A stretch of 64,000 nucleotides of DNA from Cladochytrium replicatum (lineage: Eukaryota; Chytridiomycota; Chytridiomycetes; Cladochytriales; Cladochytriaceae), in assembly GCA_025526935.1 (NCBI GenBank), contig JAHLKD010000037.1:351392-415391 (forward strand), written 5' to 3'. Both the position numbers and the translations under genes were made by a program. How positions within the stretch are numbered: the first letter of the stretch is position 1; the number at the start of each line of letters is the position of its first letter. The notes below the pieces were generated by a model. The model was not told the origin of the DNA and did not search any database. It saw nothing but the letters and a program-made list of their open reading frames with translations. This document shows positions 39,567 to 50,310 of the stretch, piece after piece.

Positions 39567-42500
39567 ATGTCTGAAGGCATCAGCGTTGTCATCCTGCCAC
39601 TCGAAGGCCGAAGCTCTCTCTTCATCGGCTTGAACGGCAGAGGTCCGCTGGAGCTCCGTGGTCGGGTTCGTCTCAAAGTCCGTCCGACCTTAAATAAAGG
39701 TGTCCCTGTCATGGGTTACACCAGAACCATCCAGGGGCTCCGCATCGTCTTCGAGGGGCTCACCCGCACATATGTTCGCGAAACCGCTGACTCGGAGATC
39801 CTCTGCTCGGTCCCATCCGATATCCAGCTCATGCACCCTGGAAAAGCAGGAGGCATCCACTCAGCTCGACCCGCTCTCCCTCACGAGCCAGTACACTTTC
39901 GACCGGGAGAGTACGAATATGACTTTGCTCTCTTGTTACCAGAAAATCTGCTCCCATCCTGCTTTCTGGACTCTGACATTCGCAACGGTGCACCGTTGCA
40001 GGAGGACGACACGACGAGCTCGGCATCGAGAAATCCGGCAGCAGAGCAACTTGCGCGCGCCGCTGGGATGGATCCGATCGTCATGGATAGACGCCCGATA
40101 GAAGCAAGCTCGTTTGCTGGGGAGACCTATTACAGGCTCATTGTTAAATTCAGGGAGAACTCGCTCGTGGGCGACGAGTTCACCACAGAGGAAAGGGAAG
40201 AACCGTTCCTCATGGCGCCAATGACAATGTGGAATCAGGAGACTCTCTTATCGTTGGTCCACCCGACTCCGCATCGCTGGCTAAACCAGAATGTATACCC
40301 GCCGCTCCCGATCGAGTACGACATCGAAGTAGACCGGACATTTTTGGGACCTGAGGACTCGTTCAACGTCACCTTCACCGTCGTCCCACGATTGGATAAT
40401 GTTATGATACAAGATATTTGCGTTGCCCTCGTCGAGCGATTTACGGTCGCGGCGGCGGCTTCAAAGGCACAAGGTGCATCATCCAAAAAATTGAGAGTGA
40501 AGGGCATGAAGCGCGTGGTCGAATGGACTTTAAAAGAGGAGCAACCGTTCGATTTCTGCATCAGGCAAACGCACCAGATTACAGTGCCGCCTGCCCCGAT
40601 GGTGAACCCGTCCGGAATCTGGGGCCAAAATCGGCTTGTCGAAATCGAACACTACCTGTCAATCAAAATCACTTTGCGCAACCCGGGGACTGTCATCGAA
40701 GTTCCAAACCAGAGAGTATTCGTTGCCTCTGTGAACCGCGCGGCTTCTTTGGTGGTTATCGGGAACGCTGCGCAGAGCGAACCGTCGTTATCGGCTGGTG
40801 CAATGTCGCCAGGTGGGGATCTCGCGAGGCAACAGCTCCAGATGCGACAGATGCAGCAGCAGTTACAGTTTGCGCAGATGAAGGTGCCGGCATCGTCAAT
40901 GCAGCAGCAACAGCAGCAACAGCAGTACCTACAGATGCAGAGAGCTGCGTCAATGCCTGTCCAGAGCTGGCTGACGCAGCAACAGTCACCCCAGCCGTTT
41001 TCGCCCATCGGATATGTTAATCAGCAACAAAACGTCCAACAGTTCAGCGCTCCCTACGGTGGTTCGGTCCAGCCACCGTCTATGATGCAGTACGGATCTT
41101 CACCCATCACCTACGGCTCCATGAGAAACCCTGCCAGCCCACCTCAAGCGTACACAACTCCACCGGGAATGTCGCCTTCAACATTCTCACCCATCGCCGC
41201 AGCCAATTCGCGACCCGATGTGCCCGTGCGATACGACACCATTTCGGCTCGCGGCGGTGGACCCAGTGTACCCCCGCGCACTCCTACGATGAATATGACC
41301 CCCGACAGCCCACCGCGCGTTTCGCGCTCCGGAAAGTCGGATCGTGTGCTAAAATGGCTTAAAGCAGTGGATACGAATGAGATCGCCTCGACCCGGTCGG
41401 GGCTTCCTGCTTCGCCTTCGTCACCGCCTCAGTACGGATACCTCGGTGCCGCCGCTGCGACGGATGTCTATTCGGACGTGGACTCCATCATGAGTCCACA
41501 CACTGTCGTCACGCAGCAATTGTCATCCGTCGGATCCAATCTCCGAAAAACACCAACTGAAGTCTCCTATGCAACCGCCGTACCGTCCTACCGCTCTCCA
41601 ACGGAAGTGTCCTATGCGTCAATGCACAGCGCAGTCCCGTCGTATAAGTCCGGGTCGACAGCGACACCGACAGGCACACCGGTGCGGAACAACGACGGTG
41701 GATTCCAGCGCAAAGCGAGCCTGCCGCAACTCAAGTTCGACACCGACGGTGCAACCCCGCCGCAGCTGATCCCGGGGATCGTGAGTCCGTCCGTTTCGAC
41801 GTTCTGGCAAGGTCCGTCGTCGTTCCAGGGGACGAATAGTGACGGGTCGCCGAACATGTCGAATGCGGCGCTCAATAGTTCGGTCGATACGACGGGATTG
41901 AGCGCAGCCGATGAGGAGGAGAAGAGGCGTACGGTGTTGAGTTTGATGTCAAGCAACACGGGGTCGATGCTGCTCGATGTGAGCGTTTTGATGCAGGGGA
42001 TCAAGATGATGCAAGGTGGTGCAGGTGGGGGAGGTGCGAATGGAACCCATAGGCCGTCACCACTTGGACAGGAGGTCGGGAAAGATACCAAAAAGGGAGG
42101 TGATAAAAAGGATGAGGAAAGCTCGAAGTTGATGGTGGAGAGGCTTTTGACTATGCTTCCGCAAGTCGAGGAGTCATCGCCGGTAAGTCTATCGACACTT
42201 CTTTTTCCTGGAACTGTTATTGATGTAGTTTTGATTTTGTAGAAATCAGCTCGGCAACGCTCCATGACTTTACCGTTAAAATTGCAGTCACCAGCCATTT
42301 CTCTTCCACCTCCTCCGACATCGCAGCCACCACCACATTCTGCGTATGCTGGACAAATTGGAAGTCTTCCAAGATCTCCCAAAGAGCGTACTGGGCCGGG
42401 GTTTCCATCAGGTCCATATTCGGTGTCGCAACCTAACCTATCGACACCTTCGACAAATCAACAACCCGCCCAATCCGCGCAATCCGTAGTGATCATGGGA

Positions 42501-44294
42501 CTCCCTCAACCGCTCGTATTCACCGCCGTCCCACAGTCAAGCACGACCACACAGATTGAAAACCCTCCTCGAGTCGGATACACCTACCATGGCAACGAGT
42601 CCGCGGGAACATTGAAATCAACCGAGTCGCTTGTTAGGCAGCCGTCTGTTTCATCCGGATCCGCGATCGGAACTCCGTCTCTCCACGCCGCTTCGACCCC
42701 GCAGTTAGCGGCCGCAGGCATCGATGTAGGGTCGCACCTGCCTGCGCACCTAATCCCCGCTCGCAACTCGTCAGGACCGAAGCGTTGGCAGCACACAAAG
42801 AAGCCGAGCTTGCCATCTCTGGCAACACAGTCCGCACCGTCAACGCCACTGAAAACAACCGCAGGGATGGAACTCCCGCTCAGGAAAGAATCGTTAAGTC
42901 AGCCTGAAGTTCCGCCTGTACCGCCTCCGAAAGAGTTCTCCGGTTTCGGCTTACTTGCGAGGCCGGATGGGGAAGTGGAGATGGGTGTGTTGTACGGAAA
43001 TAAAGGGAACAACAACACTACAAACCAACCAACAACGGCTGTAAGGACCACTACGGCGGATTCCCCACCTCCCCCAACAATGTCGCCTGTCGTTGTTGTA
43101 CCCGACCGCTTGCTTCCCATGGGCCGCAAACGCAGCGAAGGCGCTCTTGGTTCGCCAATTGTGCCACCGAAATCAGCAGCGAGGAGCTCGGTTTTGTACG
43201 CGAATGTGATGCAGCACCAACGGGGGTCGATCGGTGGGACATTCCATTTCGAGGTGGACGAGGTGGAGAACAAAGGCAGCGCTGGACCCGCGTCGCCCGA
43301 AGCGGAGCCGCTGTTCTCGAGACGAACATCGAAGGCGAGTGAGAGTGCAGATGGCGCTGAGGATAGGTTTGGGATGTCGCCTGGAGCTGACGGAACCTTG
43401 ACCAGCCGAGCAGGAAATCGTAACAGCGAGAGCGAAAGCAGCAATTTTTTTGCAGCGATCGCGGCAGCTGTGCTTGCTGAACAAGGCGTTGCCGACGAGG
43501 ACGAGGAAATTGGCGGGGGTGAGGACGACGGAGTATTTCCGAGATGGAAAGTCAGACTTACATTTTCGGGCGGAGAGGGCGAGGAAGTTGCTGGAGAAAC
43601 GGTGCAGGCTGTGATGAGCGAATATGATCTAGCTGTGGATCCACGGAACAGCATCTACACGCTCACGACGATGCCACGACATAAAGGCGAGAGGGGGAGC
43701 TTGCGACGCCGTAGTAGCGCGCCAGATTTCCACCTCGAAGAGTTTGAGGAGGAGCGGAATGGAGAAGGGGATAAGAGCAAGGAGTCTCTCGGGCAGCAGG
43801 CGGCGATGCTGAAGCGAGTGAGCTCCATGGGACGGCGAGGTAGTGGGACGAGCGCATACTGGGCTCGTCGGATCAACGCTCTTGCAAAGGAGTACGGCGA
43901 TGGGCATGGAGGCGTGCGACGGCCTTCGAACGGGTCAGCGACGTTCAGACAGTTGCATGGCGGTTCGGATGCACTTGGTGGCTCGAATCTTTTGGGTGTG
44001 TCAGTCGCGGAGTCGGACGTGTCGAGCGCGGGTACGCCAAACATGGGACTCACAGACGACATTCTCAACATGTACGATGGGGAGGAGGAGGGAGAGTTGG
44101 CAAGAAGCGCACATTTGAGGACGGAGGCGATGCTGTATGGGAAGACGGCAGCGGTAAAAGAGGATGCGGTTGCAGTGTTCCAGCGAGCGCTTGGGATCGG
44201 GCGTGGTGGGAGCGGGGTTGGGAACTGGATGGCTTCGAGGAATGGGCCGGCGACTGCGTCCAAAAGCAAGTTGGTCAGTAATCGGGTGTCCTGA
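39567..44294 (+). CDS. Arrestin-fold protein with very long disordered tail
   Basis: Exons 39567-42182 and 42243-44294 give 1555 residues. The first 390 or so have the look of the alpha-arrestin fold: N-lobe strands (SLFIGLNGRGPLELRGRVRL, then VMGYTRTIQGLRIVFEG, and FRPGEYEYDFALLLPENLLP), and a C-lobe with YPPLPIEYDIEVDRTFLGPED and IEHYLSIKITLRNPGT. Alpha-arrestins usually act as adaptors that direct transporters and receptors to ubiquitin ligases and endocytosis. From about residue 400 on, the protein is Ser/Pro/Gln-rich with glutamine runs (QQQQQQQQ) and many RS, SP and RRxS sites, so strong phospho-regulation is plausible. I did not find a clear PPxY motif. The second exon is in frame only after removing the 60-bp intron. 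Start and family call are fairly firm; the role is inferred. Confidence 0.82.
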
Positions 44295-44462
44295 GCTTGT
44301 CTTTAAAGAAATCATAAAATATAGCGCAGATGTCAATATGAGAGTGTGGTATTTTCACGAAATAAGCTTGCTTTAAAACTTGGCAATGGTGGTTCAATTC
44401 CGGTGCCTCTCTTGTCACAGAAACTCCTGTCGTATTATTATTGCCTCAGCACTTCCCCAGTG

Positions 44463-45076
44463 CTACTCTGATCTTGGATCCTGATCTCCACTAAGTTCAA
44501 CATCTTTCTGTTTCTGTTTAGCTAAAAAGAGAAGATATGCATTGTCATCCATCACTGTTTCAGATGTTACATCAGATATACTGACATCCATTGGCGTATC
44601 ACTGTCATCTGGTTGAGTGGTTAACAGCATACAATTTGAGTTCATAGAAGCACTAGAATTTGCTTCTGCAATGGCGGTTGGCTCGATTGATGCAAAGAGA
44701 TAGTACAAATCTCTGATCCGCCTACCTATTTTAGTACATTCTTCAGTCACACTGTCAGTGAGGAAAACAGAATCCTTAGTGAAACTAACAATATCTCCAC
44801 TATCCCCAATGATTCTATAGACAGACACAAGAGCATCTTCTAGGTCAGGAACGTAGAGTGCATTGTGAATGTGTTTTAAAGAACCATTCCCTAGAACTAA
44901 ATGGACATCTCCATAACCACAGATTGGTGGTGTTCCCATTTGCCCATTCAACAACCTGGTTGTCATTCATATATTCAAGCTTTGAAAATACATGACGTTT
45001 GGGAGACATCCAAACAGAAGCTCCAGAATCAATAAGTCCACGACGCTTGGTCTTGACATGAATGACAGTATCGGAT
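44463..45076 (-). mobile_element. Older Copia family (family 2): protease-region fragment
   Basis: Minus-strand remnant with the protease motif LIDSGASVWMSPKRH near 45030, then NALYVPDLEDALVSVYRIIG and SGDIVSFTKDSVFL, all closely parallel to the family-1 polyprotein at 57481-62682 but clearly diverged. A frame change lies near 44960. The fragment is cut at 45076 by an inverted LTR-like sequence. Confidence 0.85.
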
Positions 45077-45690
45077 TGTTAAGTATTTCGCTTGATGGAC
45101 CTGGCTAATCCAGTCATTGATAGTACAAAACACAAACAGCCTGATATACAGAAATGTCACTCTTCACCGAGCAACTTTTCTAAGTATTGAACTAAAGCAT
45201 ATAGATGATGATCTATTACGAGTTTGGACACCTCCGGTTATTTCTTCATGGGTTATATTTATTTTAGCCACAGGTATAGTGAACTGTCATTACTTTTCTA
45301 TTATCCACTTGTAGAAGTGAAGCCCGGATCAGATCAGAGTAGAAGTGAAGCCTGGATCAGATCAGAGCAAAGGTTTACATATGATTACCACGTTTGTGGG
45401 AATCATGTGCAACAACAATCCTGTTGAGGAGAGCCAGATCTCATTCACAGCTTAGCATGATTATGCTTTGCTACGCCTGTGAGAAGAGCAGTCAAACCTT
45501 ATCGCTGCGATCCTGAGCTTCCGGAAGGTAAAAGCCAACACAACAGTACACTCATTTAAGGAGGGTTCGTGTCTCCAATCACGCTCTTGCGCCACAGCCA
45601 CCCAAAATCTCATATCGCCACAGGCTCTTTGAATTGTGCAAACAATTCAAATATACTGTCGTTTCGGCTTTTATAATTAACCTGTGACTA
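45077..45690 (+). repeat. Diverged Copia LTR sequence, inverted relative to family 1, mosaic
   Basis: From 45077 (TGTTAAGTATTTCGCTTGAT) it follows the inverse of the family-1 LTR, with many changes and a tandem AGAAGTGAAGCC.GGATCAGATCAGAG. Near 45620-45690, GCCACAGGCTCTTTGAAT and TACTGTCGTTTCGGCTTTT run in the direct orientation instead. The segment is therefore a rearranged mosaic of LTR pieces. Confidence 0.65.
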
Positions 45691-45904
45691 GAGATTTATA
45701 GGAATATCTGATATAAACGAATAGAGAGATATAGATCCAAGTGATCGTTCACAATAACCATTGTGAGCAGAACATGAAGATTAGCTATAATCTTGTCTAC
45801 AATGACATGTTCTCTATGAGAAATAAGTATGTAGTACCTTGCATTAATATCATACGAGATGTACTCGAGTATGATATAACTGTCAGCAGCAAACTGATTA
45901 GCAT

Positions 45905-46105
45905 CACATTCTTTCTCAAACGCGTGATCACTCTCAGAACTCTACTAGATTCCAATGAGTAAAGGAGGATGTCTTCATGACCAATAGTTAGAAATGCCAG
46001 TTCTTTCATGTAATGTATGATTACGCATGAACTTGTCCCAGACTTCTCTGGTAAGGCTATTTCCCCTCAGTGTCGGTAGTGGATGAAGACTGGAGTAGCT
46101 AGTTC
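45905..46105. repeat. About 200-bp segment repeated inverted at 56560-56750
   Basis: CAAACGCGTGATCACTCTCA through AGACTGGAGTAGCTAGTTCC is the inverse of 56560-56750 with few changes. It adjoins gag here and reverse transcriptase there, so it belongs to the older Copia family but marks rearranged copies. Confidence 0.8.
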
Positions 46106-46110
46106 CATAT

Positions 46111-47056
46111 TTGTGCATGCATCAACCTTTTGAGAGCCGCCATTGGGAAGACCGTTTTAAAGCTCTAGCTAGCTCCAACGGTGAAGATGCACTTGAAGTC
46201 AAATCATTTATTGCTGACCTGATTCAACTCACCGAGGAAAAGCTTTCAACCCAACCGGCTGAAGCTGTTATTCAGGAACTTCTCACTCGAGTTAGCCCAA
46301 AGATCAGTGAACCTGATACCAATCTACAATCTTTTTCAATTTTACTCAGAGACACTCAATGGATACTTTCACAAAGTATGAACCTGATCTACTTGATGAT
46401 GAGGATGATTCTGGTCAGAAGATACAATCAGAACACCATTACCTGAGAACAATGCAGAACTCGCTTGCTGAGATGAGAGAAATCATTCAAATAGATGTAA
46501 CTCGCGATTACACTCCTTCAGATTCACCTCAAATCAAAGGCAAAGCCATGCGAGCAAAGACCAAAAGACTACCGAAAGCTCATGCTGCTCATGAGATTTG
46601 TGTTTTACATCCCAACTCTTCTCATTCTTCTGCAGAGTGTAAATAACTCAAATATTTGATTGAGAAACATGCTTCCTCACATAAAGGAAATGCCAACAGT
46701 AGGACTGCAAACAATCGTGCCGCATCAATATCAAAGGATGCGAAGAACAACAAATTCTCTTGCGATTTCTGTGGCAAATCTGGCCACACGCAGAATTTCT
46801 GCAGGAAACGCAAACTAGCCAAAAGTTTGAATGATGAGGAATGGAAACAGATAAAAGCATCTCGTGCTTCCTCCTCAACATCCCAGAACATGGATATCGA
46901 TTCTCAGGAATCAGAACCTTCCAGCAAGGTACAATCAATCAAATCCTTCTCTTCAATCTTCAAAGCTAACAATATTGTGGATTTTACACATCCCTCTATT
47001 ATCACAGCATTGAAGAGTACCAACTGCAATCTACACGTAAATGCCAAACCTCTCGG
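46111..47056 (+). pseudogene. Family-2 Copia gag remnant
   Basis: Coat-protein gene of the older Copia family. Seen: EVKSFIADLIQLTEEKL, then a frame change near 46340, ICVLHPNSSHSSAEC directly followed by a stop, then the CCHC zinc knuckle CDFCGKSGHTQNFC near 46765. It ends at CNLHVNAKPL, where a hAT copy is inserted. Stops and shifts make it non-functional. Confidence 0.85.
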
Positions 47057-47356
47057 TAAGGTTCGGCGGGTCTGGGTCGGGTCCTGGTTTCAGTGGCGAC
47101 CCGCATCAAACCCTTTGGGTCGGGTCGTGTTTGTCCGGGGACCCGCCGGGTCACTGACGGGTACAAAGGGAATACCCGGACCCGAAGTGGTTGAAACCCG
47201 TACCCGACCCTGACCCGCCGGGTTTTTGCTGCCCAGGAGAGGATTGATTGAATTTTGAGTTAGACCACGGATATTTACATGAACACTTTGTGTCTGTGTG
47301 GACAGTGTGTCATTTAGAAACACCATCGTAAAAAGAAACAAAACTCCACTGAACAA

Positions 47357-49001
47357 TCACAAGTTGATAGGTGGAACAGCCCAAATCAGCTTCTGTATCT
47401 GGTTCATATCGTCAGAACCCAGTCCTGATGAACCGATCAATGTCGTCATTTGAAAGCATGAAATCCTTGGCTAAACCTGTCTTCCAAGGTTTCCAATCCA
47501 CCTCAGGGAGCGTTATGGACGAAAGATGCCCGATGTATGCCGTCCAGAACCTTAGCCACTCAGAAGGATATGCATCCACTAATGCCCTGAACATGTGATA
47601 GATAGTGGCAGACGTACTTAGCGAATTTTTGTGCCATATCTATCCAGTTTCCGAGCAAAATGTGCACCCTAAGAAGAGTAAGGCTGCTCCGAGCACTGCT
47701 ACTTGAAGTTGATATTCGGCTTGAGCGGTCGTCTGATTCAACAAATATGGGCCGTTAGAACTCATTTTGGGAGAGGACTTCGTAGTTAACGTTGACGTAC
47801 TTGATTGATGGTGGAAGAGACGGCAATTTAAGGTCATAAATAACCTCATTGATCTTATGCATCTGGAAGCAGATACCCTGGATGACCTGTTTCACCAAAA
47901 GGATAGCTGTACGACAGTGCTGCTGCGCTAAGCAATGCAAGGGAACTCGTTGGAGAACTGGTTCGATGTACCTTCCAAATTCTACCAATCCCCGTGATAG
48001 CCGACGATATGCTTATTGGGCCGCCTGTTGATGTTGGTGCCGCAGGTGCTGCAGCTTCTGAATGACCAGCCTGTTGTGTCAGAGCAGCAAGCTCTCCCTC
48101 CAAAGCGGTCACATGTGATTTCCATTGTGAAATCTCCTGGGAAGTTGCCTGCTTCTCCCTTTCCATTGCAGTGGTGATCTCCCTGAATCTTGCTAGCTCT
48201 TCGTGCTCGCCGCGCTGAATCAATGCACCCGCTCTGCCCAATTCATCAATGAGAGCCTTCTCTCGCACTTCTGCTGTCCTCTCTCGTTCATTGCAGTCTC
48301 TTCAAGATCTTTTGTCATATTCAACAGTCGTTCTGACTGTTTGAGGACCTGTTTTGTCCTATCACGGTTCTCATCTGCTCGTTTGATGGTCGCTTGGAAC
48401 TCGTCAACCTTTGCAGTGACGGGCATTCCTCTGTAAATGCCGTACTTGTGTCCCTGCCGCCTGTAAAAGTCCAGAAATGTTGTTTCCTTCTGAAAGGAAG
48501 AGCTTTTCAAGCACTCCATACGATAGGCGTTTGCTGCTGTTATGAACTCCGTTTGTCCACTGCATTCATCGTGAATTTCGGTCAGGGCTTGACGAACTAG
48601 CTTGCTGTCAGAGTCAAGTCGGTCGATCAACCCTTGAAGAACAAATCTTTTCGGCCGCATTCATCACGATTTGTTTGACAGTTGCTGATGAAGTCCTCCG
48701 AGTCGTAGCTGTGGCCGCTTCCTTTGAATTTTCGATACCAAAGTCGTATGTCTGAAGCAGGACAGAGTCCGTCGATGAGCAAATAGTCAGAATCCCCTTT
48801 AGTACCACGTCGCGCCGGTTTCTTTGAAGGAGCTGTCGATTTGACATCTGTCGATTTGACATCAAGGCCAACTTCTGCTTCTTCCACTTCAGAACCCGAT
48901 CCCAGAGATGTTTCAGGTGCAGTCACAGGTTCTGCACTTGATTCTCTTTCAGATGATGGTCTGGATTGTTTTAACGCTCGCTTCTTTGTAGTTCGAAGCA
49001 T
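47357..49001 (-). pseudogene. ORF2, second copy, frameshifted at other places
   Basis: About 95 percent alike to 23924-25606 by eye. It keeps the frame where the first copy breaks (LVRQALTEIHDEC and IDELGRAGALIQ). It has its own lesions: a two-base change near 48655, a 10-base loss near 48275 and an extra base near 47630. Since the two copies are broken at different points but agree elsewhere, their shared ancestor very likely had one long frame. A short hydrophobic stretch (VAVLGAALLFLGCTF) occurs near 47690 in one frame of both copies; whether it is translated is unclear. Confidence 0.72.
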
Positions 49002-49139
49002 GGTGTTTGTACTGTTTGTCGTGGGAAGATACTGGCCCGGTGTTCTTAGCCGGAATGTTACAGGAATGTATGCTATAATACTTCCCTGACACTATAGTTT
49101 TCTACCCGATCTGAAAATAATAATAAGCTAGGGAAGAAA

Positions 49140-49586
49140 CTGGCTAGCAACATTGATAGAGAGGATGCTGTCCGGGTGGACAGAATCTTATTGCTAGTAA
49201 AACTGATAGAGAGGTTAGCTGCACTTGATAGAGATCACTGAAGTACCGTCAATGAGTTGAGAAAGTGTCCGGGTGGACAGAATCGTATTGCTAATAACAT
49301 TGATAGAGAGGTTAGTTGTATTGGGTAGAGATTACTGAAGTACCGTCAATGAGTTGAGAAAGTGTCCGGGTGGACAGAATCTTATTGCTAGTAACATTGA
49401 TAGAGAGGTTAGCTGTACTTGATAGAAATTACTGAAGTACCGTCAATGAGTTGAGAAAGTGTCTGGGTGGACAGAAATCTGGGAGACTGAGTGTCACTGT
49501 GTCTGTCTGGGTAAAATAGGATTCTGTCCCCCCGGACACTTTCTCAACTCATTGACAGTACTTCAGTGATCTCTACCCAATACAAC
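49140..49586 (-). repeat. hAT satellite array of the second copy
   Basis: Four minus-oriented units (GTCCGGGTGGACAGAATC), the spacer CTGGGAGACTGAGTGTCACT in the same direction as in the first copy, then a single plus-oriented unit cut by the Copia LTR. Confidence 0.9.
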
Positions 49587-50183
49587 TGTTGAACAAAGCT
49601 GTGGTCTGGATCCTCAGGTTGTGTGTGTTGCTAATTCACGGGTTAATGTTTCTAAGAGATGAATAAAGAAGATTGCGAGTCACAAGTACTAGCGCAAGAG
49701 AATGCTCCTTGTGTGTATCGCCACAGGCTCCTTAAATAAGTGTACTGTCGTTTTGGCTTTTCCTTCCGGAAGATCTGGATCGAAGCGATAAGGTTTGACT
49801 CTTCTTCTCACAGGCGTAGCGAAGCATAATCATGCTAAGCTGCGTGAGATCTAGCTCTCCTCAACAGGATTGTTCTCACACATGATTCCCACGAACGCGT
49901 TAATCATATGTAAACCTTTGCTGTGATCTGATCCGGGCTTCACTTCTACAAGTGGATGATAGAAAAGTAATGACAGTTTACTATACCTATGGCCGCAATA
50001 AATATAACCCATGAAGAAATAACTGGAGGTATCCAAACTCGTAATAGATCATCATCTATATGCTTTAGTTCAATAGTTAGAAATGTTGCTCAGTGAAGAG
50101 TGACATTTCTGTATATCGGGCGTTTGTGTTTTTGTACTATCAATGACTGGATTGGCCAAGTCCATCAATCGAAATACTTAACA
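49587..50183 (-). repeat. Copia element 1, 3' LTR
   Basis: 597 bp, ending in TGTT...AACA inverted termini (TGTTGAACAAAG / ATACTTAACA). Nearly identical to 55542-56140. Confidence 0.95.
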
Positions 50184-50310
50184 CACCCCCTCAGTCATTA
50201 GATAGGTACAACCGAGAGTATCACTCAACCGATCATAACTTTCTGTAAATGCTGAAGTTGATATTCTATTGAAATAAAGGTGAGTTGTATGGACATCGCC
50301 AGCCGGTCGT

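Larger units (their letters stand above)
47057..49586 (-). mobile_element. Second copy of the two-gene hAT element, partial, inverted
   Basis: Starts with the right end TAAGGTTCGGCGGG, then GGGTC-rich DNA to 47225, ORF2, and satellite units, and is cut at 49586 by a Copia LTR. The transposase part and left end are missing. It sits inside the family-2 gag. The eight bases before it are CCTCTCGG; the partner of this presumed duplication is lost. Confidence 0.87.

Noticed and set aside
44385-44425. Perfect B-box-like GGTTCAATTCC downstream of the arrestin-like gene
   Set aside because: No D-arm, anticodon stem or pairing acceptor stem around it, so no tRNA call.
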